A DNA stretch of 64,000 bases from Chroococcidiopsis thermalis PCC 7203 (GCF_000317125.1 NC_019695.1:4948336-5012335), one strand, 5' to 3'; shown: positions 37,038 to 46,194, numbered from the stretch's first letter. Notes: generated from the sequence alone by a model not told the origin. Numbers and translations: made by a program.

Positions 37038-38318
37038 CTATACGTTTACAGTAGCGATCGCTCGTTCGACAATTTGTAAGGCTGCGTCCACTTCTGCGGC
37101 TGTCACAATCAAGGGTGGTACGAAGCGCAGCACTTTTGCTCCGGCTGGCACGAGTAATAAACCTTCGGCGATCGCCGCTTTAACTACATCCGCTGCGGTA
37201 ATTTCGCTGTCGGCAGCTAACTCCATCCCATGAATTAAACCCCAACCGCGCACGTCAGTGATGAGGGCGGGATATTTGGCTGCCAGCGCCCGCAAGCCCG
37301 TTCTGAGCTGTTCGCCGCGTGCTTGCACGTTTTCTAACAAATTCTCCCGTTCAATTGTTTGGCACACCGTCAAGGCGACTGCACAGGCAAATGGATTGCC
37401 CCCAAACGTACTGGCGTGATCTCCTGGTGCAAACACATCGCAATGCTGCTTGCACATCATCGCGCCGATGGGGATACCACCACCTAAACCCTTGGCAGAA
37501 GTGAAAATATCTGGTTCGATGCCTAAATTCTCGTAGCCCCACAATTTCCCAGTTCGTCCCATTCCCGCTTGCACTTCGTCCAGAATTAGTAAAATTCCGG
37601 TTTCGTCACAAATCCGCCGAATTGCTTGGAAGTATGCCACTTCTCCGGGGCGCACCCCGCCTTCTCCTTGCAGCGGTTCGAGCAGAATTGCACTCACTGC
37701 CCGATCGCCTTCATCTAGTTCTGAGATGGCGGCTTCGATCGCCTGAATCTCGTTATAGGGGACGTAATGGAACCCTGGGACTAAGGGGGCAAAGTTTTTC
37801 TGATATTTCGGTTGTCCGGTAGCGGTGATCGTGGCTAGGGTTCTGCCGTGGAAGCTGGCGTTGGCCGTGAGCATGACTGGATGCTCGATCTTCTGTACGG
37901 TGTGGGCGTATTTGCGCGCCAGTTTAATTGCCGCTTCGTTAGCCTCCGCTCCAGAATTGCACAAAAAGACTTTCTCGGCACATGAATGCTGAACTAGCCA
38001 TTGTGCTAGTTGCCCTTGCACGGGGATGTAAAACAGGTTGGAGACGTGGTGTAGCGTCTGAATTTGGCGCGTCACTGTTTCCACCATCGCTGGGTGTGCG
38101 TGTCCCAGGGTACATGTTGCAATTCCGGCGACCAAATCGAGATATTCTTTTCCTGTGCTGTCCCAGACCCGACAACCCGCACCCCGTTCTAAGGCAATCG
38201 GGAAACGGGCATATGTGTCCATGACTGACTCTTTGAAGCGATCGAAGTCATATTCACCAGTTTGTTGCAGATTGGATTCTACGACTGATGTAGGCTGAGA
38301 AACAGTGTCTAAGCTCAT
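37038..38318 (-). CDS. argD: Acetylornithine aminotransferase
   Basis: ArgD is a PLP class III aminotransferase in arginine synthesis (N-acetylornithine + 2-oxoglutarate). Motifs: LFLCNSGAEANEAAIKLARKY-type phosphate-binding region (CNSGAEANE), LILDEVQAGMGRTGKLWGYE with the PLP-contacting Asp, and SAKGLGGGIPIGAM with the Schiff-base Lys. C-terminal RFVPPLIVTAAEVD completes the fold. The 426-residue length is normal with a slightly extended N-terminus. A related enzyme such as ornithine aminotransferase cannot be fully excluded by sequence alone. Confidence 0.92.
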   Translation of the reverse strand: MSLDTVSQPTSVVESNLQQTGEYDFDRFKESVMDTYARFPIALERGAGCRVWDSTGKEYLDLVAGIATCTLGHAHPAMVETVTRQIQTLHHVSNLFYIPVQGQLAQWLVQHSCAEKVFLCNSGAEANEAAIKLARKYAHTVQKIEHPVMLTANASFHGRTLATITATGQPKYQKNFAPLVPGFHYVPYNEIQAIEAAISELDEGDRAVSAILLEPLQGEGGVRPGEVAYFQAIRRICDETGILLILDEVQAGMGRTGKLWGYENLGIEPDIFTSAKGLGGGIPIGAMMCKQHCDVFAPGDHASTFGGNPFACAVALTVCQTIERENLLENVQARGEQLRTGLRALAAKYPALITDVRGWGLIHGMELAADSEITAADVVKAAIAEGLLLVPAGAKVLRFVPPLIVTAAEVDAALQIVERAIATVNV

Positions 38319-38383
38319 GGATGATTCCTTGATTGTGGGTGGTAGAATTCTAGGGACGTTATATGTAAGTCTCTATAAAATAT

Positions 38384-38803
38384 TCAATTACCTACTTGTA
38401 AAATCTCTTCTAAAATCAACTTTTCAGCAGTAGAGTTACCCGCACTCAGCTTTACTTTAGCGCGATCGCAGGCATGTAACTTACCATTCGGCTCGAACTG
38501 AAAATCTTGCTCCCGTACAAACCCTTGTGCTTGGAGTTTCTTCAGGGCAAACTGGGTTGCCCACTCTACCAAATCTAGTTCGGGTTCGAGATATTGAGGA
38601 TGACGTAAAAGCCAACGACAAGCATCGGGATCGGTATCGGCAAGCTGATAAAGTGCCGTAGCTAAGATCTCCTCGACACATTTAGGGCTAGGTAAAGCGG
38701 TAAAAAAGTCTTTAAGCGAGCTAATTAGCGTAGGTGTCTGAGTTTTAAACACATCTACAGCTAATTCAACATGTGGCTTACAGGTACTATTAGATATACA
38801 CAT
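38384..38803 (-). CDS. Hypothetical protein, helical
   Basis: From ATG 38803 the frame encodes 139 residues: a Cys-containing start (MCISNSTCKPHVEL), then helical segments (CVEEILATALYQLADTD, VEWATQFALKKLQAQGF) and a tail ending ILEEILQVGN. An in-frame ATG at 38824 would add seven residues. No recognised domain. It lies upstream of argD on the same strand with a 65-base gap. Confidence 0.6.
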   Translation of the reverse strand: MCISNSTCKPHVELAVDVFKTQTPTLISSLKDFFTALPSPKCVEEILATALYQLADTDPDACRWLLRHPQYLEPELDLVEWATQFALKKLQAQGFVREQDFQFEPNGKLHACDRAKVKLSAGNSTAEKLILEEILQVGN

Positions 38804-38824
38804 AATGGCTGCCTTCCACTTCAC

Positions 38825-39122
38825 TCACCCATCGGCAGACAAGACAACACAGAGTGGTTGACAGTGCGTTGACAGTTTACCGTTGACCAGCGATCGGCGA
38901 TCGATCTCCGGCTAAGTTGTCTGACTTTAAATCTGAAGTTAAAAGAAAAATGTGAATAATTTGTGAACCGTAGTAGCACCATTTCTGGCGATCGTATATA
39001 AACTTAAAGCGAGGGGCGAGAGCGTGGTGTGTGGAAGGAGGCGAGAGGCAAGAGGTTTTTGACTTACGACTTACGGCTTACGACTTACGACTTCTCTCCT
39101 TATTCCTTATCTCTACCAAAAC
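38825..39122. other. Intergenic region with STRR
   Basis: No gene seen. Positions about 39057-39100 are TTACGACTTACGACT heptamer repeats immediately before the methyltransferase; the rest is AT-rich promoter-like DNA between two divergent genes. Confidence 0.5.
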
Positions 39123-39920
39123 ATGAACGAACAATCCTATTCCTACGAGGCACTCCAAGATCAAAAACAGTTTTACAATTCTCGGTTTCAAGCAGGTTAT
39201 ATGCAGGACTTTTCAGGATTATTTGAGTCCTGTAGATTTTATGCAATGCAAGATATATTGAAGCAAATAAAATCGAGCGGTTTCAATCCAGCATCGATTT
39301 TAGATTATGGTTGTGGCGAAGGACGATATCTCAATTTGTTAAAAGATTTCTTTCCTACATCTGCTCTCCACGGCTGTGATATATCAGACGAAGCATTAAC
39401 AATTGCTAAAAATCTATATTCATCAGCTCAATATACTCCCATGAGTGATGAAACAGTTAATTTACCTGACAATTCTTTCGATCTCATCATCTCCATAGAA
39501 GTTCTAGAACATGTAGGTGATGTTGCTCAGTCTATAAGAGAGATCGGTCGATTGCTCAAACCGCAAGGAATGACAATATTATCCACGCCTTGCGCTAATA
39601 AATTTTCTTTTGAATGGTGGCAAAATCGCTTGACGGGAGGCTTGCAGCCATCATTTGATGGTTATGGCAGATTTAAAACCGATGAACCAGGACATCTACG
39701 CCGACTTTGCGATCGCCACCTGAAATCTCTATGCTCTGATGTCGGGATAGATATTTATAAAATCTACCATCGCGCCCATTTATTTGAAACCCTTGCCCCT
39801 AAAGGTAGGCTGTTTAAGCGCATACCTCAAGCTTGCGTTGGTTTTGGCATGTTAGATTGGTATTTATTCAAAAACTTCCCCAACGGTTCAACTATGATTG
39901 CTTTAGGAAAGAAAAGATAG
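39123..39920 (+). CDS. Class I SAM-dependent methyltransferase
   Basis: This 265-residue protein has the SAM-binding motif I ILDYGCGEGRYLNLL, an acidic motif II region (LHGCDISDEAL) and a motif around FDLIISIEVLEHVGDV followed by LKPQGMTILSTP, placing it in the Methyltransf_11/UbiG-like group. The substrate is unknown. It stands alone between repeat-filled spacers. Confidence 0.85.
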   Translation: MNEQSYSYEALQDQKQFYNSRFQAGYMQDFSGLFESCRFYAMQDILKQIKSSGFNPASILDYGCGEGRYLNLLKDFFPTSALHGCDISDEALTIAKNLYSSAQYTPMSDETVNLPDNSFDLIISIEVLEHVGDVAQSIREIGRLLKPQGMTILSTPCANKFSFEWWQNRLTGGLQPSFDGYGRFKTDEPGHLRRLCDRHLKSLCSDVGIDIYKIYHRAHLFETLAPKGRLFKRIPQACVGFGMLDWYLFKNFPNGSTMIALGKKR

Positions 39921-39963
39921 CGTTCTTGTTGATAGTTATCAGTTATCAGTGACCAGTGAAGAA

Positions 39964-40135
39964 TGGGGTGTGGGGTGTGGGGTGTAGGGTGTGGGGTGTG
40001 GGGTGTAGGGTGTAGGGTGTAGGGTGTGGGGTGTGGGGTGTGGAGATTTTAAATTTCTTTCTCCCTCAGCCTCCTCAGTTTCCTCAGCTTCCTCAGCTCC
40101 CTCAGCTTCCTCAGCTCCGCGACTCTCTCTTCCCC
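39964..40135. repeat. Large STRR block
   Basis: About eleven tandem GGGGTGT/AGGGTGT heptamers (39964-40042), then nine or so CCTCAGCTT 9-mers (40062-40125). The block separates the methyltransferase from the ABM-type gene, and its C-terminal end touches the latter's coding region. Confidence 0.9.
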
Positions 40136-40137
40136 TC

Positions 40138-40473
40138 TCAGCTCTCTTCCGCTGCCTGGGGTTGAATTTGACAAACCACTTCATAAAGAGTAGTTGTAGG
40201 AGCGCGATCGAATAAAGGGGACATCTTTTTTAGTATGCTCCTGTAGTTTTCCTCATGCTCATTAGCTTCCATCTCATCTACACTTTCCCAGAAAATCACA
40301 GAAACGCCTCGATCTGTACCTGGTTCTTGCAGGAGATATGCACCTTTAAACCCATGTCTATAAGTTGAAACTGCCTGTTCGTAAATTCTTCTTGCTTCTT
40401 CAAACTTGCCCGGTTTGAATTCTCCAACTGTAACTTGAGTATATTGCCGTTTGAGAAAATCTTGAAAATCCAT
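40138..40473 (-). CDS. ABM-like (antibiotic biosynthesis monooxygenase-type) small protein
   Basis: The 111-residue alpha/beta protein YTQVTVGEFKPGKFEEARRIYEQ (shortened here), KGAYLLQEPGTDRGVSVIFW, SVDEMEANEHEENYR resembles the dimeric ferredoxin-like ABM fold. Family members can be haem-degrading or quinol monooxygenases or non-catalytic. No catalytic assignment is possible. Confidence 0.65.
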   Translation of the reverse strand: MDFQDFLKRQYTQVTVGEFKPGKFEEARRIYEQAVSTYRHGFKGAYLLQEPGTDRGVSVIFWESVDEMEANEHEENYRSILKKMSPLFDRAPTTTLYEVVCQIQPQAAEES

Positions 40474-40826
40474 CGTTTATCACCTCAATGATTTATTTGT
40501 CATTAGTCATTTGTCATTTGTCATCAGTAAGTGGTTTATGACTTACGACTTACGATTTACGACTTATTGTTTGACTTCTTGTGGATTCACATCCATTTTG
40601 AATTTTGATAAATGTAGATTTAATCATTAAAAATGATTTTATAGTCTTTTGCTCTCACAATTGACTAAAACTATAGATTTTGTTGCGATGTGGCGATCGC
40701 AGCTTGGGGGCTAGGAATGCAGCAAACGTTACGAGCTGTGTTAGATGCCCGATTGCCGCACTCTACCTTCTGCTATTTTGCCATAGCGATCGAATCCAAA
40801 TCTAAAATCTAAATCTGGCAGTTCTA
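40474..40826. other. Intergenic region with STRR and possible remnant
   Basis: TCATTTGTCAT repeats (40498-40525) and GACTTACGACT repeats (40540-40566) are followed by AT-rich DNA. Around 40685-40795 a short open stretch reads VAIAAWGLGMQQTLRAVLDAR, possibly a gene remnant, but it lacks a start and context. Confidence 0.45.
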
Positions 40827-41423
40827 CTAAATTAAACCTCGAACAACGAATAAAACTGCAAACAGGCTAGATACTAAGGCAAGAAATCTAAACACGGGGG
40901 CAACTTCTTCTATATGGCGATTTGGTTTGAGAAAGAAACTTTGTACGAAGCGCGATCGCTGTACTGAAATAGACACGAACAAAACAAACCAAAAGGGTAA
41001 ACTTAAAGTAGAAACTGATAAATTTAGATAGGAATAATTAGCACAAACTAATAAAAAAATATTCCATAACACAAGCGCTGAAACGACAACTTGCCAGTAA
41101 ATAGGACTACCGTTTCGACGAGGAAATTCCTCAACACGCGCTGCTGGTAGAAAACCAGCTTGTTTAATGCAATCAAAAAAGCTCTGAGTACTTTGAGTCA
41201 AAAAAACAATATTGGCAGGATATTCAGCAACGGTGTGTCTAATTCTAACTCCACCCCACGTTTTTTCTAAAGAAACAATTTGCTGTGGGTAAAATTTATA
41301 GTCAGCCAACAAAAAAACATTGAGTTTTAGTTGGTTATAATCTGCTGACAAATTCGCTAAAGGTTGAGGCAGTTTCATCTCCCCAATAGAAACACCTCCA
41401 ATCAAATTTGCTGAATGCGGCAT
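40827..41423 (-). CDS. Hypothetical membrane protein
   Basis: Of 198 residues, the N-terminal ~105 are soluble-like (LKLNVFLLADYKFYPQQIV, WGGVRIRHTVAEY). Then come three hydrophobic helices: WQVVVSALVLWNIFLLVCA, LPFWFVLFVSIS and FRFLALVSSLFAVLFVV. No recognised family. Confidence 0.65.
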   Translation of the reverse strand: MPHSANLIGGVSIGEMKLPQPLANLSADYNQLKLNVFLLADYKFYPQQIVSLEKTWGGVRIRHTVAEYPANIVFLTQSTQSFFDCIKQAGFLPAARVEEFPRRNGSPIYWQVVVSALVLWNIFLLVCANYSYLNLSVSTLSLPFWFVLFVSISVQRSRFVQSFFLKPNRHIEEVAPVFRFLALVSSLFAVLFVVRGLI

Positions 41424-41983
41424 TTGAAATTTATCCTACTAATTGTTCAATTGACATGCGATTTCATGAATCTAGCTGTATTCTTCCCCTTCAAAACAGC
41501 AACTATATCAATAGGTAGGTCAAGGTAACACAAAGTTACATAAGCTATTCTTATAAATTACTGTCATTTTCTAGCTACAGTCGCTCTATGAGATCTCATG
41601 GCAAAGTCACAAGCCTTATTCTGCCTAGCAAGGGAGCAATCGATGCTCAGTTAAGGAAATGTTCAAATTCCTGCAAGAAATTGCAGCAAACAGAGCATAA
41701 CGCAGGAATTGCGATTTCAATCGCTCTTATTGCCTGCAACCCTGCTCTATAATCTATGAAGATAGTGTAAAACTTGAATGAGTCTCGTTACAGTCCACCA
41801 ACCAAGCTAAATGAAACCGTGCAGCATATACAGACAACTATAACTGGATAACAGATTATTAGAAATAGATCGAGTTAACTTTACAAATTGTACGAATGCG
41901 ATCGATTGAGCAACCAATAGTGGGCTGCCGTCCATAAAAATTTGGATCGAGAAATTTGGGTCAAAAACTTTCGGTCAACTACA
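41424..41983. other. Intergenic region, promoter for the Ser/Thr kinase
   Basis: This 560-base gap between divergent genes contains no credible gene. A 54-codon frame starting at 41588 has poor composition and was rejected. Direct and inverted structure is weak; it probably holds both promoters. Confidence 0.45.
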
Positions 41984-43162
41984 ATGTTAGGCAAGTTACT
42001 AGAGGGACGTTATCAAGTCATGCAAGTTCTGAGTGCAGGGGGTTTTTGTCAGACCTACCTCGCTCAAGACACCCATATTTCCAATCGCCCTACATGCGTA
42101 GTCAAGCATCTCAAACCTGCCAATAGTTCTCCTAATGCCCTACAAACGTTGAGATGGTTGTTTACAGGTGAAGCCCAAGCTTTAGAAAAATTAGGATGTC
42201 ACAATCAAATTCCTCGGCTGCTAGACCACTTTGAGGAAAACCAAGAATTTTATCTCATTCAAGAATTCGTACAAGGGCATACCTTAAGTGCAGAACTACA
42301 ACCAGGTAAGCCTTGGAGTGAAAGCCAAGTGTTTTACATGTTGCAAGAAGTACTGCAAATCTTAGAGTTTATTCACTCGCACGGCTTAATTCATCGCGAT
42401 ATCAAGCCAAATAACTTGCTCAGGCGCAAGCACGATCGCCGTCTGGTGCTAATTGATTTTGGTTCGGTCAAACAAGCATGGACGCAGGTTGTGACGCTGC
42501 AAGGGCAGAAGATCAATACGTTTTCCATTGGCTTACCAGCAACAATTACAATCGGCACTCCTGGCTACATGCCTACAGAACAAGAACGAGGCAAGCCTCG
42601 TCCTAACAGCGATATCTATGCTTTGGGAATGGTGGCAATTCAAGGTTTGACAGGCATCCATCCGACTCAGCTAGATACCGATCCAGATACCTGTGAAATT
42701 CTATGGCGACACTATCGTAAAATCAGCCCCGAACTAGCGCAAATTATAGATAACATGGTGCGCTACGGCTTTAAAGATCGCTACCAATCTGCAACAGAAG
42801 TCTTAGCAGCCCTAGAACCTCTAGCAAATCGGTATCAACCCGTGCTGCATTATGGTTTTCACGAATTACATGGTACTCAGGTTCAGATACCCACAGTAGC
42901 GCAAGATTCGCACTCTTTACTGGGTGAAGAAGAGACTGTTTCTTATAGCTGGGGCGATCGCCCGCAATTACAAATACCAAATACAATTAGCAAAGCTACA
43001 GCTGCAATTTCAGCCAAAAGATCGACTTCCTTAATCGATTTAGGAATTGGCGCGATCGCTTTAGCGACTTTACTCGTAGGTATCTATTTCGCCTCCCACT
43101 CCCCCACACCAGCCTTCAAACCAGAAAAGTATCCTGTATCAATTCCCTTGAAAAGTAAATAG
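41984..43162 (+). CDS. Serine/threonine protein kinase with C-terminal membrane anchor
   Basis: This is a Hanks-type kinase of 392 residues. It has a glycine loop (LSAGGFCQTYLAQD), VVKHLKP with the ATP-binding Lys, the catalytic loop LIHRDIKPNN, DFGS and an APE-like GTPGYMPTEQ. One transmembrane helix (IGAIALATLLVGIYFA) is near the C-terminus, leaving only a short outside tail. I take ATG 41984, where kinase homology begins, over 41942. It is closely related to the kinase at 50728 (shared GRYxVxxVLxAGGF, LKPANS, SAEL), so the two are paralogues. Confidence 0.9.
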   Translation: MLGKLLEGRYQVMQVLSAGGFCQTYLAQDTHISNRPTCVVKHLKPANSSPNALQTLRWLFTGEAQALEKLGCHNQIPRLLDHFEENQEFYLIQEFVQGHTLSAELQPGKPWSESQVFYMLQEVLQILEFIHSHGLIHRDIKPNNLLRRKHDRRLVLIDFGSVKQAWTQVVTLQGQKINTFSIGLPATITIGTPGYMPTEQERGKPRPNSDIYALGMVAIQGLTGIHPTQLDTDPDTCEILWRHYRKISPELAQIIDNMVRYGFKDRYQSATEVLAALEPLANRYQPVLHYGFHELHGTQVQIPTVAQDSHSLLGEEETVSYSWGDRPQLQIPNTISKATAAISAKRSTSLIDLGIGAIALATLLVGIYFASHSPTPAFKPEKYPVSIPLKSK

Positions 43163-43181
43163 CACGCGAAGTTAAAAGTTC

Positions 43182-43246
43182 GTAGGGGCGGGTTTGGCGA
43201 GAATCCCTCATCATGAACGAAGATCGTTTGCCAAAACCCGCCCGTA
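43182..43246. repeat. Imperfect inverted repeat after the kinase gene
   Basis: GTAGGGGCGGGTTTGGC and GCCAAAACCCGCCCGTAC flank about 30 bases. This is a member of the GTAGGGGCG-type dispersed palindromes. Confidence 0.7.
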
Positions 43247-43348
43247 CAAAAGTTACAGCGTCATCAATCTGGTGCTATGAGCTTTTGACGCTATAACTTA
43301 TGTAGTGGTTTATTTGACTGATCGGTGATTTATTTTCGCTATGCTGCG

Positions 43349-43687
43349 CTACCCGTTTTTCTCTGACAAGGTTAGTAAAAAAGCTAAGTTTTCCTGGGCT
43401 TTTAAAGCGTGAGGAGCATTTGCAGGCATGAAGATGAATACTCCTGGTTCTAGAACAATGTCTTGTCCTTCTAGGGTGAGAATTCCCTTGCCATCCAACA
43501 CGTTGACGGTAGCGTTGCGAGTAGATGTATGTTCGGAAATTTCAGTTCCAGCCGCGAGACAAAACAGAGTGTATTGACAGCAACTATCTTTAACCAGCAC
43601 TTTACTCAATACCCCAGCTTGGGGATATTCAATATTTGCCCGTAACTGCGTGGATGAAGATCGTAAGGGTAATAGGGTGGTACTCAT
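43349..43687 (-). CDS. Cupin-domain protein
   Basis: This 112-residue small beta-barrel protein contains AAGTEISEHTSTRNATVNVLDGKG and a second cupin motif around GVFIFMPANAPHALKA, with His residues for a metal site. Function is unassigned (sensor, isomerase or dioxygenase are all possible). It follows the methyltransferase gene on the same strand after 75 bases of STRR, so probably the same transcript. Confidence 0.8.
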   Translation of the reverse strand: MSTTLLPLRSSSTQLRANIEYPQAGVLSKVLVKDSCCQYTLFCLAAGTEISEHTSTRNATVNVLDGKGILTLEGQDIVLEPGVFIFMPANAPHALKAQENLAFLLTLSEKNG

Positions 43688-43762
43688 GAATTCCTCGGTT
43701 AAAAGTTAAAAGTTAAAAGTTAAAAGTCAAAATGCTCAGAGCTATTGTTGATAGGTGTGAGC

Positions 43763-44539
43763 TTAAGAGCGAACAGCAGACAAAATAATGTAACCTAAGT
43801 CCTGCCGATACTTTTGGAAAACTTGGCGCATTGTTAAAACTCGTTGCCGAATTTGCGATCGCGTCAGTATATTCCACCAAATGTGAATTGTGTTAAAAAT
43901 ACCTTCGTCTGCAAGCATTTGCTGCGGTTTGAGCAATCCCATTTCTCCGGTTTGATGTTGCTGTACTGTTAATCCAGCCGCTTCACAAGCTGCAATCCAA
44001 TTAGACTCTGATAAAGGCGTAGAATTGACTCGGATCGCTTGTGCTAAAGCGCGGTGAATCTCTTCTTCTCGATTTTGTGCTAAAAGTTCGTGAGATAAAA
44101 ACTTACCACCAGGCTTGAGGCGATCGCGAATTCCTGCTAAGATTTTCGCTTTTCCTGGCGGAGATTGCATGGTCAGGATCGCTTCTGCCAATACATAATC
44201 AAACTTTTCTGTCAAGCGATCGAGATGAAAGATATCGCCTTCAATAATTTCAACTCGATCGCTCAAACCTGCTGCGGCAACATTAGCACGAGCGCGAACC
44301 ACAGAATCGGGATTTTTCTCAATTCCCACAACCCGCACGCCATAGCGCTGAGCAATTGCGATCGCGCTTAAACCGAAACTCGCTGCTAATTCTAAAACCG
44401 TTTCCCCTGGTTGAAAATTCGCCCATTGAAATAGTTGCTCTGTCGCTAAACGTCCGCCTGGACGGAGATATTTTTTGCCTGCTGCTGCTAAAACTTCATG
44501 TCCTGGGGCAGTTTCGTAGTTAAGGGTAGCGTGGGTCAT
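43763..44539 (-). CDS. SAM-dependent methyltransferase
   Basis: This 258-residue class I methyltransferase has motif I GETVLELAASFGLSAIAIA, acidic residue after VVGIEKNPDSV, then VEIIEGDIFHL and the post-motif FDYVLAEAIL. It continues through LKPGGKFLSHEL. An N-terminal segment (KKYLRPGGRLATEQLF) precedes the fold. Substrate unknown; it pairs with a cupin gene. Confidence 0.85.
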   Translation of the reverse strand: MTHATLNYETAPGHEVLAAAGKKYLRPGGRLATEQLFQWANFQPGETVLELAASFGLSAIAIAQRYGVRVVGIEKNPDSVVRARANVAAAGLSDRVEIIEGDIFHLDRLTEKFDYVLAEAILTMQSPPGKAKILAGIRDRLKPGGKFLSHELLAQNREEEIHRALAQAIRVNSTPLSESNWIAACEAAGLTVQQHQTGEMGLLKPQQMLADEGIFNTIHIWWNILTRSQIRQRVLTMRQVFQKYRQDLGYIILSAVRS

Positions 44540-44669
44540 ACATTTGACCTCTAAGTTAATTCTTGGCTACCTTTACTGTGACAAAATAGCTTTGAGTTAT
44601 CTATGAGCTAGCTCAGTTGTCAGGGAGTAGGGAGTAGCGACTTGCGACTTACCAACTACCAACTATCAT

Positions 44670-44762
44670 TCAACAATTAACTTCTTCAACCACTTGACTA
44701 AATGCTTCCACTATGGGTGATGCATCTTCGCGTCGCCATGCAAAAGCATACTCCCGCAGGCT
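44670..44762 (-). pseudogene. LysR-type regulator remnant (C-terminal tail)
   Basis: A roughly 30-residue frame bounded by stops reads SLREYAFAWRREDASPIVEA then FSQVVEEVNC. The A-W-R-R-E-D-x-S-P-x-V-x-A-F pattern is the typical C-terminal end of LysR-family substrate-binding domains. The rest of the gene is missing. Confidence 0.5.
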
Positions 44763-44794
44763 TCAGCGGAAGAATTTGCTATCAATTAATTTTT

Positions 44795-44872
44795 GTAAAA
44801 GCGATCGCCACGATCTCCTTACTCGCATGGACGGGGATCGTTATCTGCGGTCGCTTGATTGCCTATACTTGA
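44795..44872 (+). pseudogene. Membrane-protein C-terminal remnant
   Basis: The frame reads AIATISLLAWTGIVICGRL followed by IAYT and a stop. This resembles the last helix of small cyanobacterial membrane proteins ending in GRLIAY (DUF6644/DUF2214 types). It is adjacent to the LysR remnant in opposite orientation, as if both marked a deletion junction. Confidence 0.4.
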
Positions 44873-45080
44873 GCTTTTCAGGTAATTTAGTCAAACTGTC
44901 AATTCTTTTTGCTCAAGTTAAGTACAAATTCATGCTTGAGTATAGGTAGTACTTTCCTGTATATTCTAAAAGCTAATCAGTTTGATGCATTTTCCACATC
45001 ATAACTGTTTATTATTTATGACTAATTTTGTATAGATATTACTAACCACAAAATTTCTCAATCTATTACTCAGAGGCACA

Positions 45081-45224
45081 ATGGATAAAAAAGCACAACT
45101 TCAAAAAACTCAACCCGTGACAAATAACGCGATCGCCGATAGCAAAGATTTTAACTTCGATCTTTGGGCGAATGCAGTCAGAAAACAAATGCTTTCTGTA
45201 CTACAAGAAAAAACACAACATTAA
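45081..45224 (+). CDS. Small conserved-looking protein, unknown
   Basis: From ATG 45081, with AGAGG about 8 bases upstream, 47 residues read MDKKAQLQKTQPVTNNAIAD, then FNFDLWANAVRKQML and a stop. It is polar with one amphipathic helix. The good ribosome-binding site and the protein-like composition argue for a real gene; I do not recognise a named family. It lies 190 bases before narM on the same strand. Confidence 0.5.
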   Translation: MDKKAQLQKTQPVTNNAIADSKDFNFDLWANAVRKQMLSVLQEKTQH

Positions 45225-45225
45225 C

Positions 45226-45276
45226 AGTTATCAGTGACCAGTGACCAGTGACCAGTGACCAGTGACCAGTGACCAA
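45226..45276. repeat. STRR: tandem CAGTGAC heptamers
   Basis: About seven tandem copies of CAGTGAC start immediately after the small ORF. Confidence 0.9.
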
Positions 45277-45414
45277 CTCGGCAGCGGTTAGCAACCTAAT
45301 CCCGAATTTTGCATTCGCGATTGCAGGTTGTCGGAGATGGGTTGCTGATGTTTTACGCTGGAAGTATGGGCGATGCTTTATATCCAATGCCGTTCTCGCA
45401 TCGCGAATCATGAT

Positions 45415-45870
45415 ATGACACGATTTTTTCAATTTGAAGCTGACTTTGTAGACTCCCTGCGCTGTATTCCCATGCAGGTACGTTACAAGTTAGATACTTG
45501 TGGAATTAAACTGAAATTACCTGAATGGAACCAATTCAGTCAGGAAGATCGACAAGCACTAATCGATCGCCCCTGTAATACGCCAGCAGAAATTCAAGCA
45601 TATCGTCAGTGGTTGCAAGACTTAGTTTTTCAATATACTGGTAAATCGGCTAGCGAACTGCCAGTAGAAGAGAATCCCGATTGGATGAATGCAGCAACTG
45701 TTCCTGCTAGCATTGGGGAGAAAGCTGGCGAGTTTGGCGTGACGCTTAGTTCAGAGCAATGGGCAAATTTACCACCCGTAGAAAGATTTGCATTAATTAA
45801 ACTCAGCCGTTCGAGCCACGAAAACCGAAATTTTCTACCCGCACTCAAAGAATTTCACCTGATCGATTAG
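45415..45870 (+). CDS. narM: Nitrate reductase-associated maturation protein NarM
   Basis: NarM is required for formation of active molybdenum nitrate reductase in cyanobacteria. The protein starts MTRFFQFEADFVDSLRCIPM and continues RYKLDTCGIKLKLPEWNQF, ending ERFALIKLSRSSHENRNFLP, the NARP1 family pattern. I choose ATG 45415, where conservation starts, giving 151 residues. narB is not in the window, so narM is separated from the nitrate assimilation genes here. Confidence 0.88.
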   Translation: MTRFFQFEADFVDSLRCIPMQVRYKLDTCGIKLKLPEWNQFSQEDRQALIDRPCNTPAEIQAYRQWLQDLVFQYTGKSASELPVEENPDWMNAATVPASIGEKAGEFGVTLSSEQWANLPPVERFALIKLSRSSHENRNFLPALKEFHLID

Positions 45871-45969
45871 AGTAAGCTCTCTACTGTTAACTAGTTAATA
45901 AAATAGCCGTTCATGGGCATTGCTCATCGATCGCCGATCGGTAGTATTTTCCCGCACCACGCACCACTA

Positions 45970-46194
45970 TTAACTGTTAACTGTCTCTACCAGTTGACAC
46001 GCCTGTACTCTTTCCCGCGAGACAATCTGCAATTCGTGGGGATAGCGGGGGCGCGGATCTTTCTCTAACCAAATGGGGGGAACCATAGTTAGATCGTAAG
46101 CCGCGATCGTATCAATTACGCCGGGACGAGACTTCAGCTCAACTACGAGTCCTGGCAAATATTCAAAAGCTTCTTCCCAATCGATTTGTGACAC
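45970..46194 (-). CDS. Conserved small protein, unknown
   Basis: This 74-residue protein begins MSQIDWEEAFEYLPGLVVEL and has AAYDLTMVPPIWLEKDPRP and RYPHELQIVSR. The pattern looks like a conserved cyanobacterial short protein without assigned function. It is convergent with narM. Confidence 0.6.
   Translation of the reverse strand: MSQIDWEEAFEYLPGLVVELKSRPGVIDTIAAYDLTMVPPIWLEKDPRPRYPHELQIVSRERVQACQLVETVNS

Larger units (their letters stand above)
44540..45080. other. Intergenic region holding two gene remnants
   Basis: Apart from the two remnants described separately, the region is AT-rich and contains ACTTGCGACTTACCAAC repeats at about 44638-44665 and a paired TACTTGAGC/TGCTTGAGTA motif at about 44867-44945. 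Confidence 0.5.

Noticed and set aside
39939-40184. Minus-strand frame rich in AEE and HPTP repeats
   Set aside because: It is produced by the STRR block and has no independent support.
41588-41752. 54-codon frame upstream of the kinase gene
   Set aside because: Poor composition, no ribosome-binding site and no recognisable motif.
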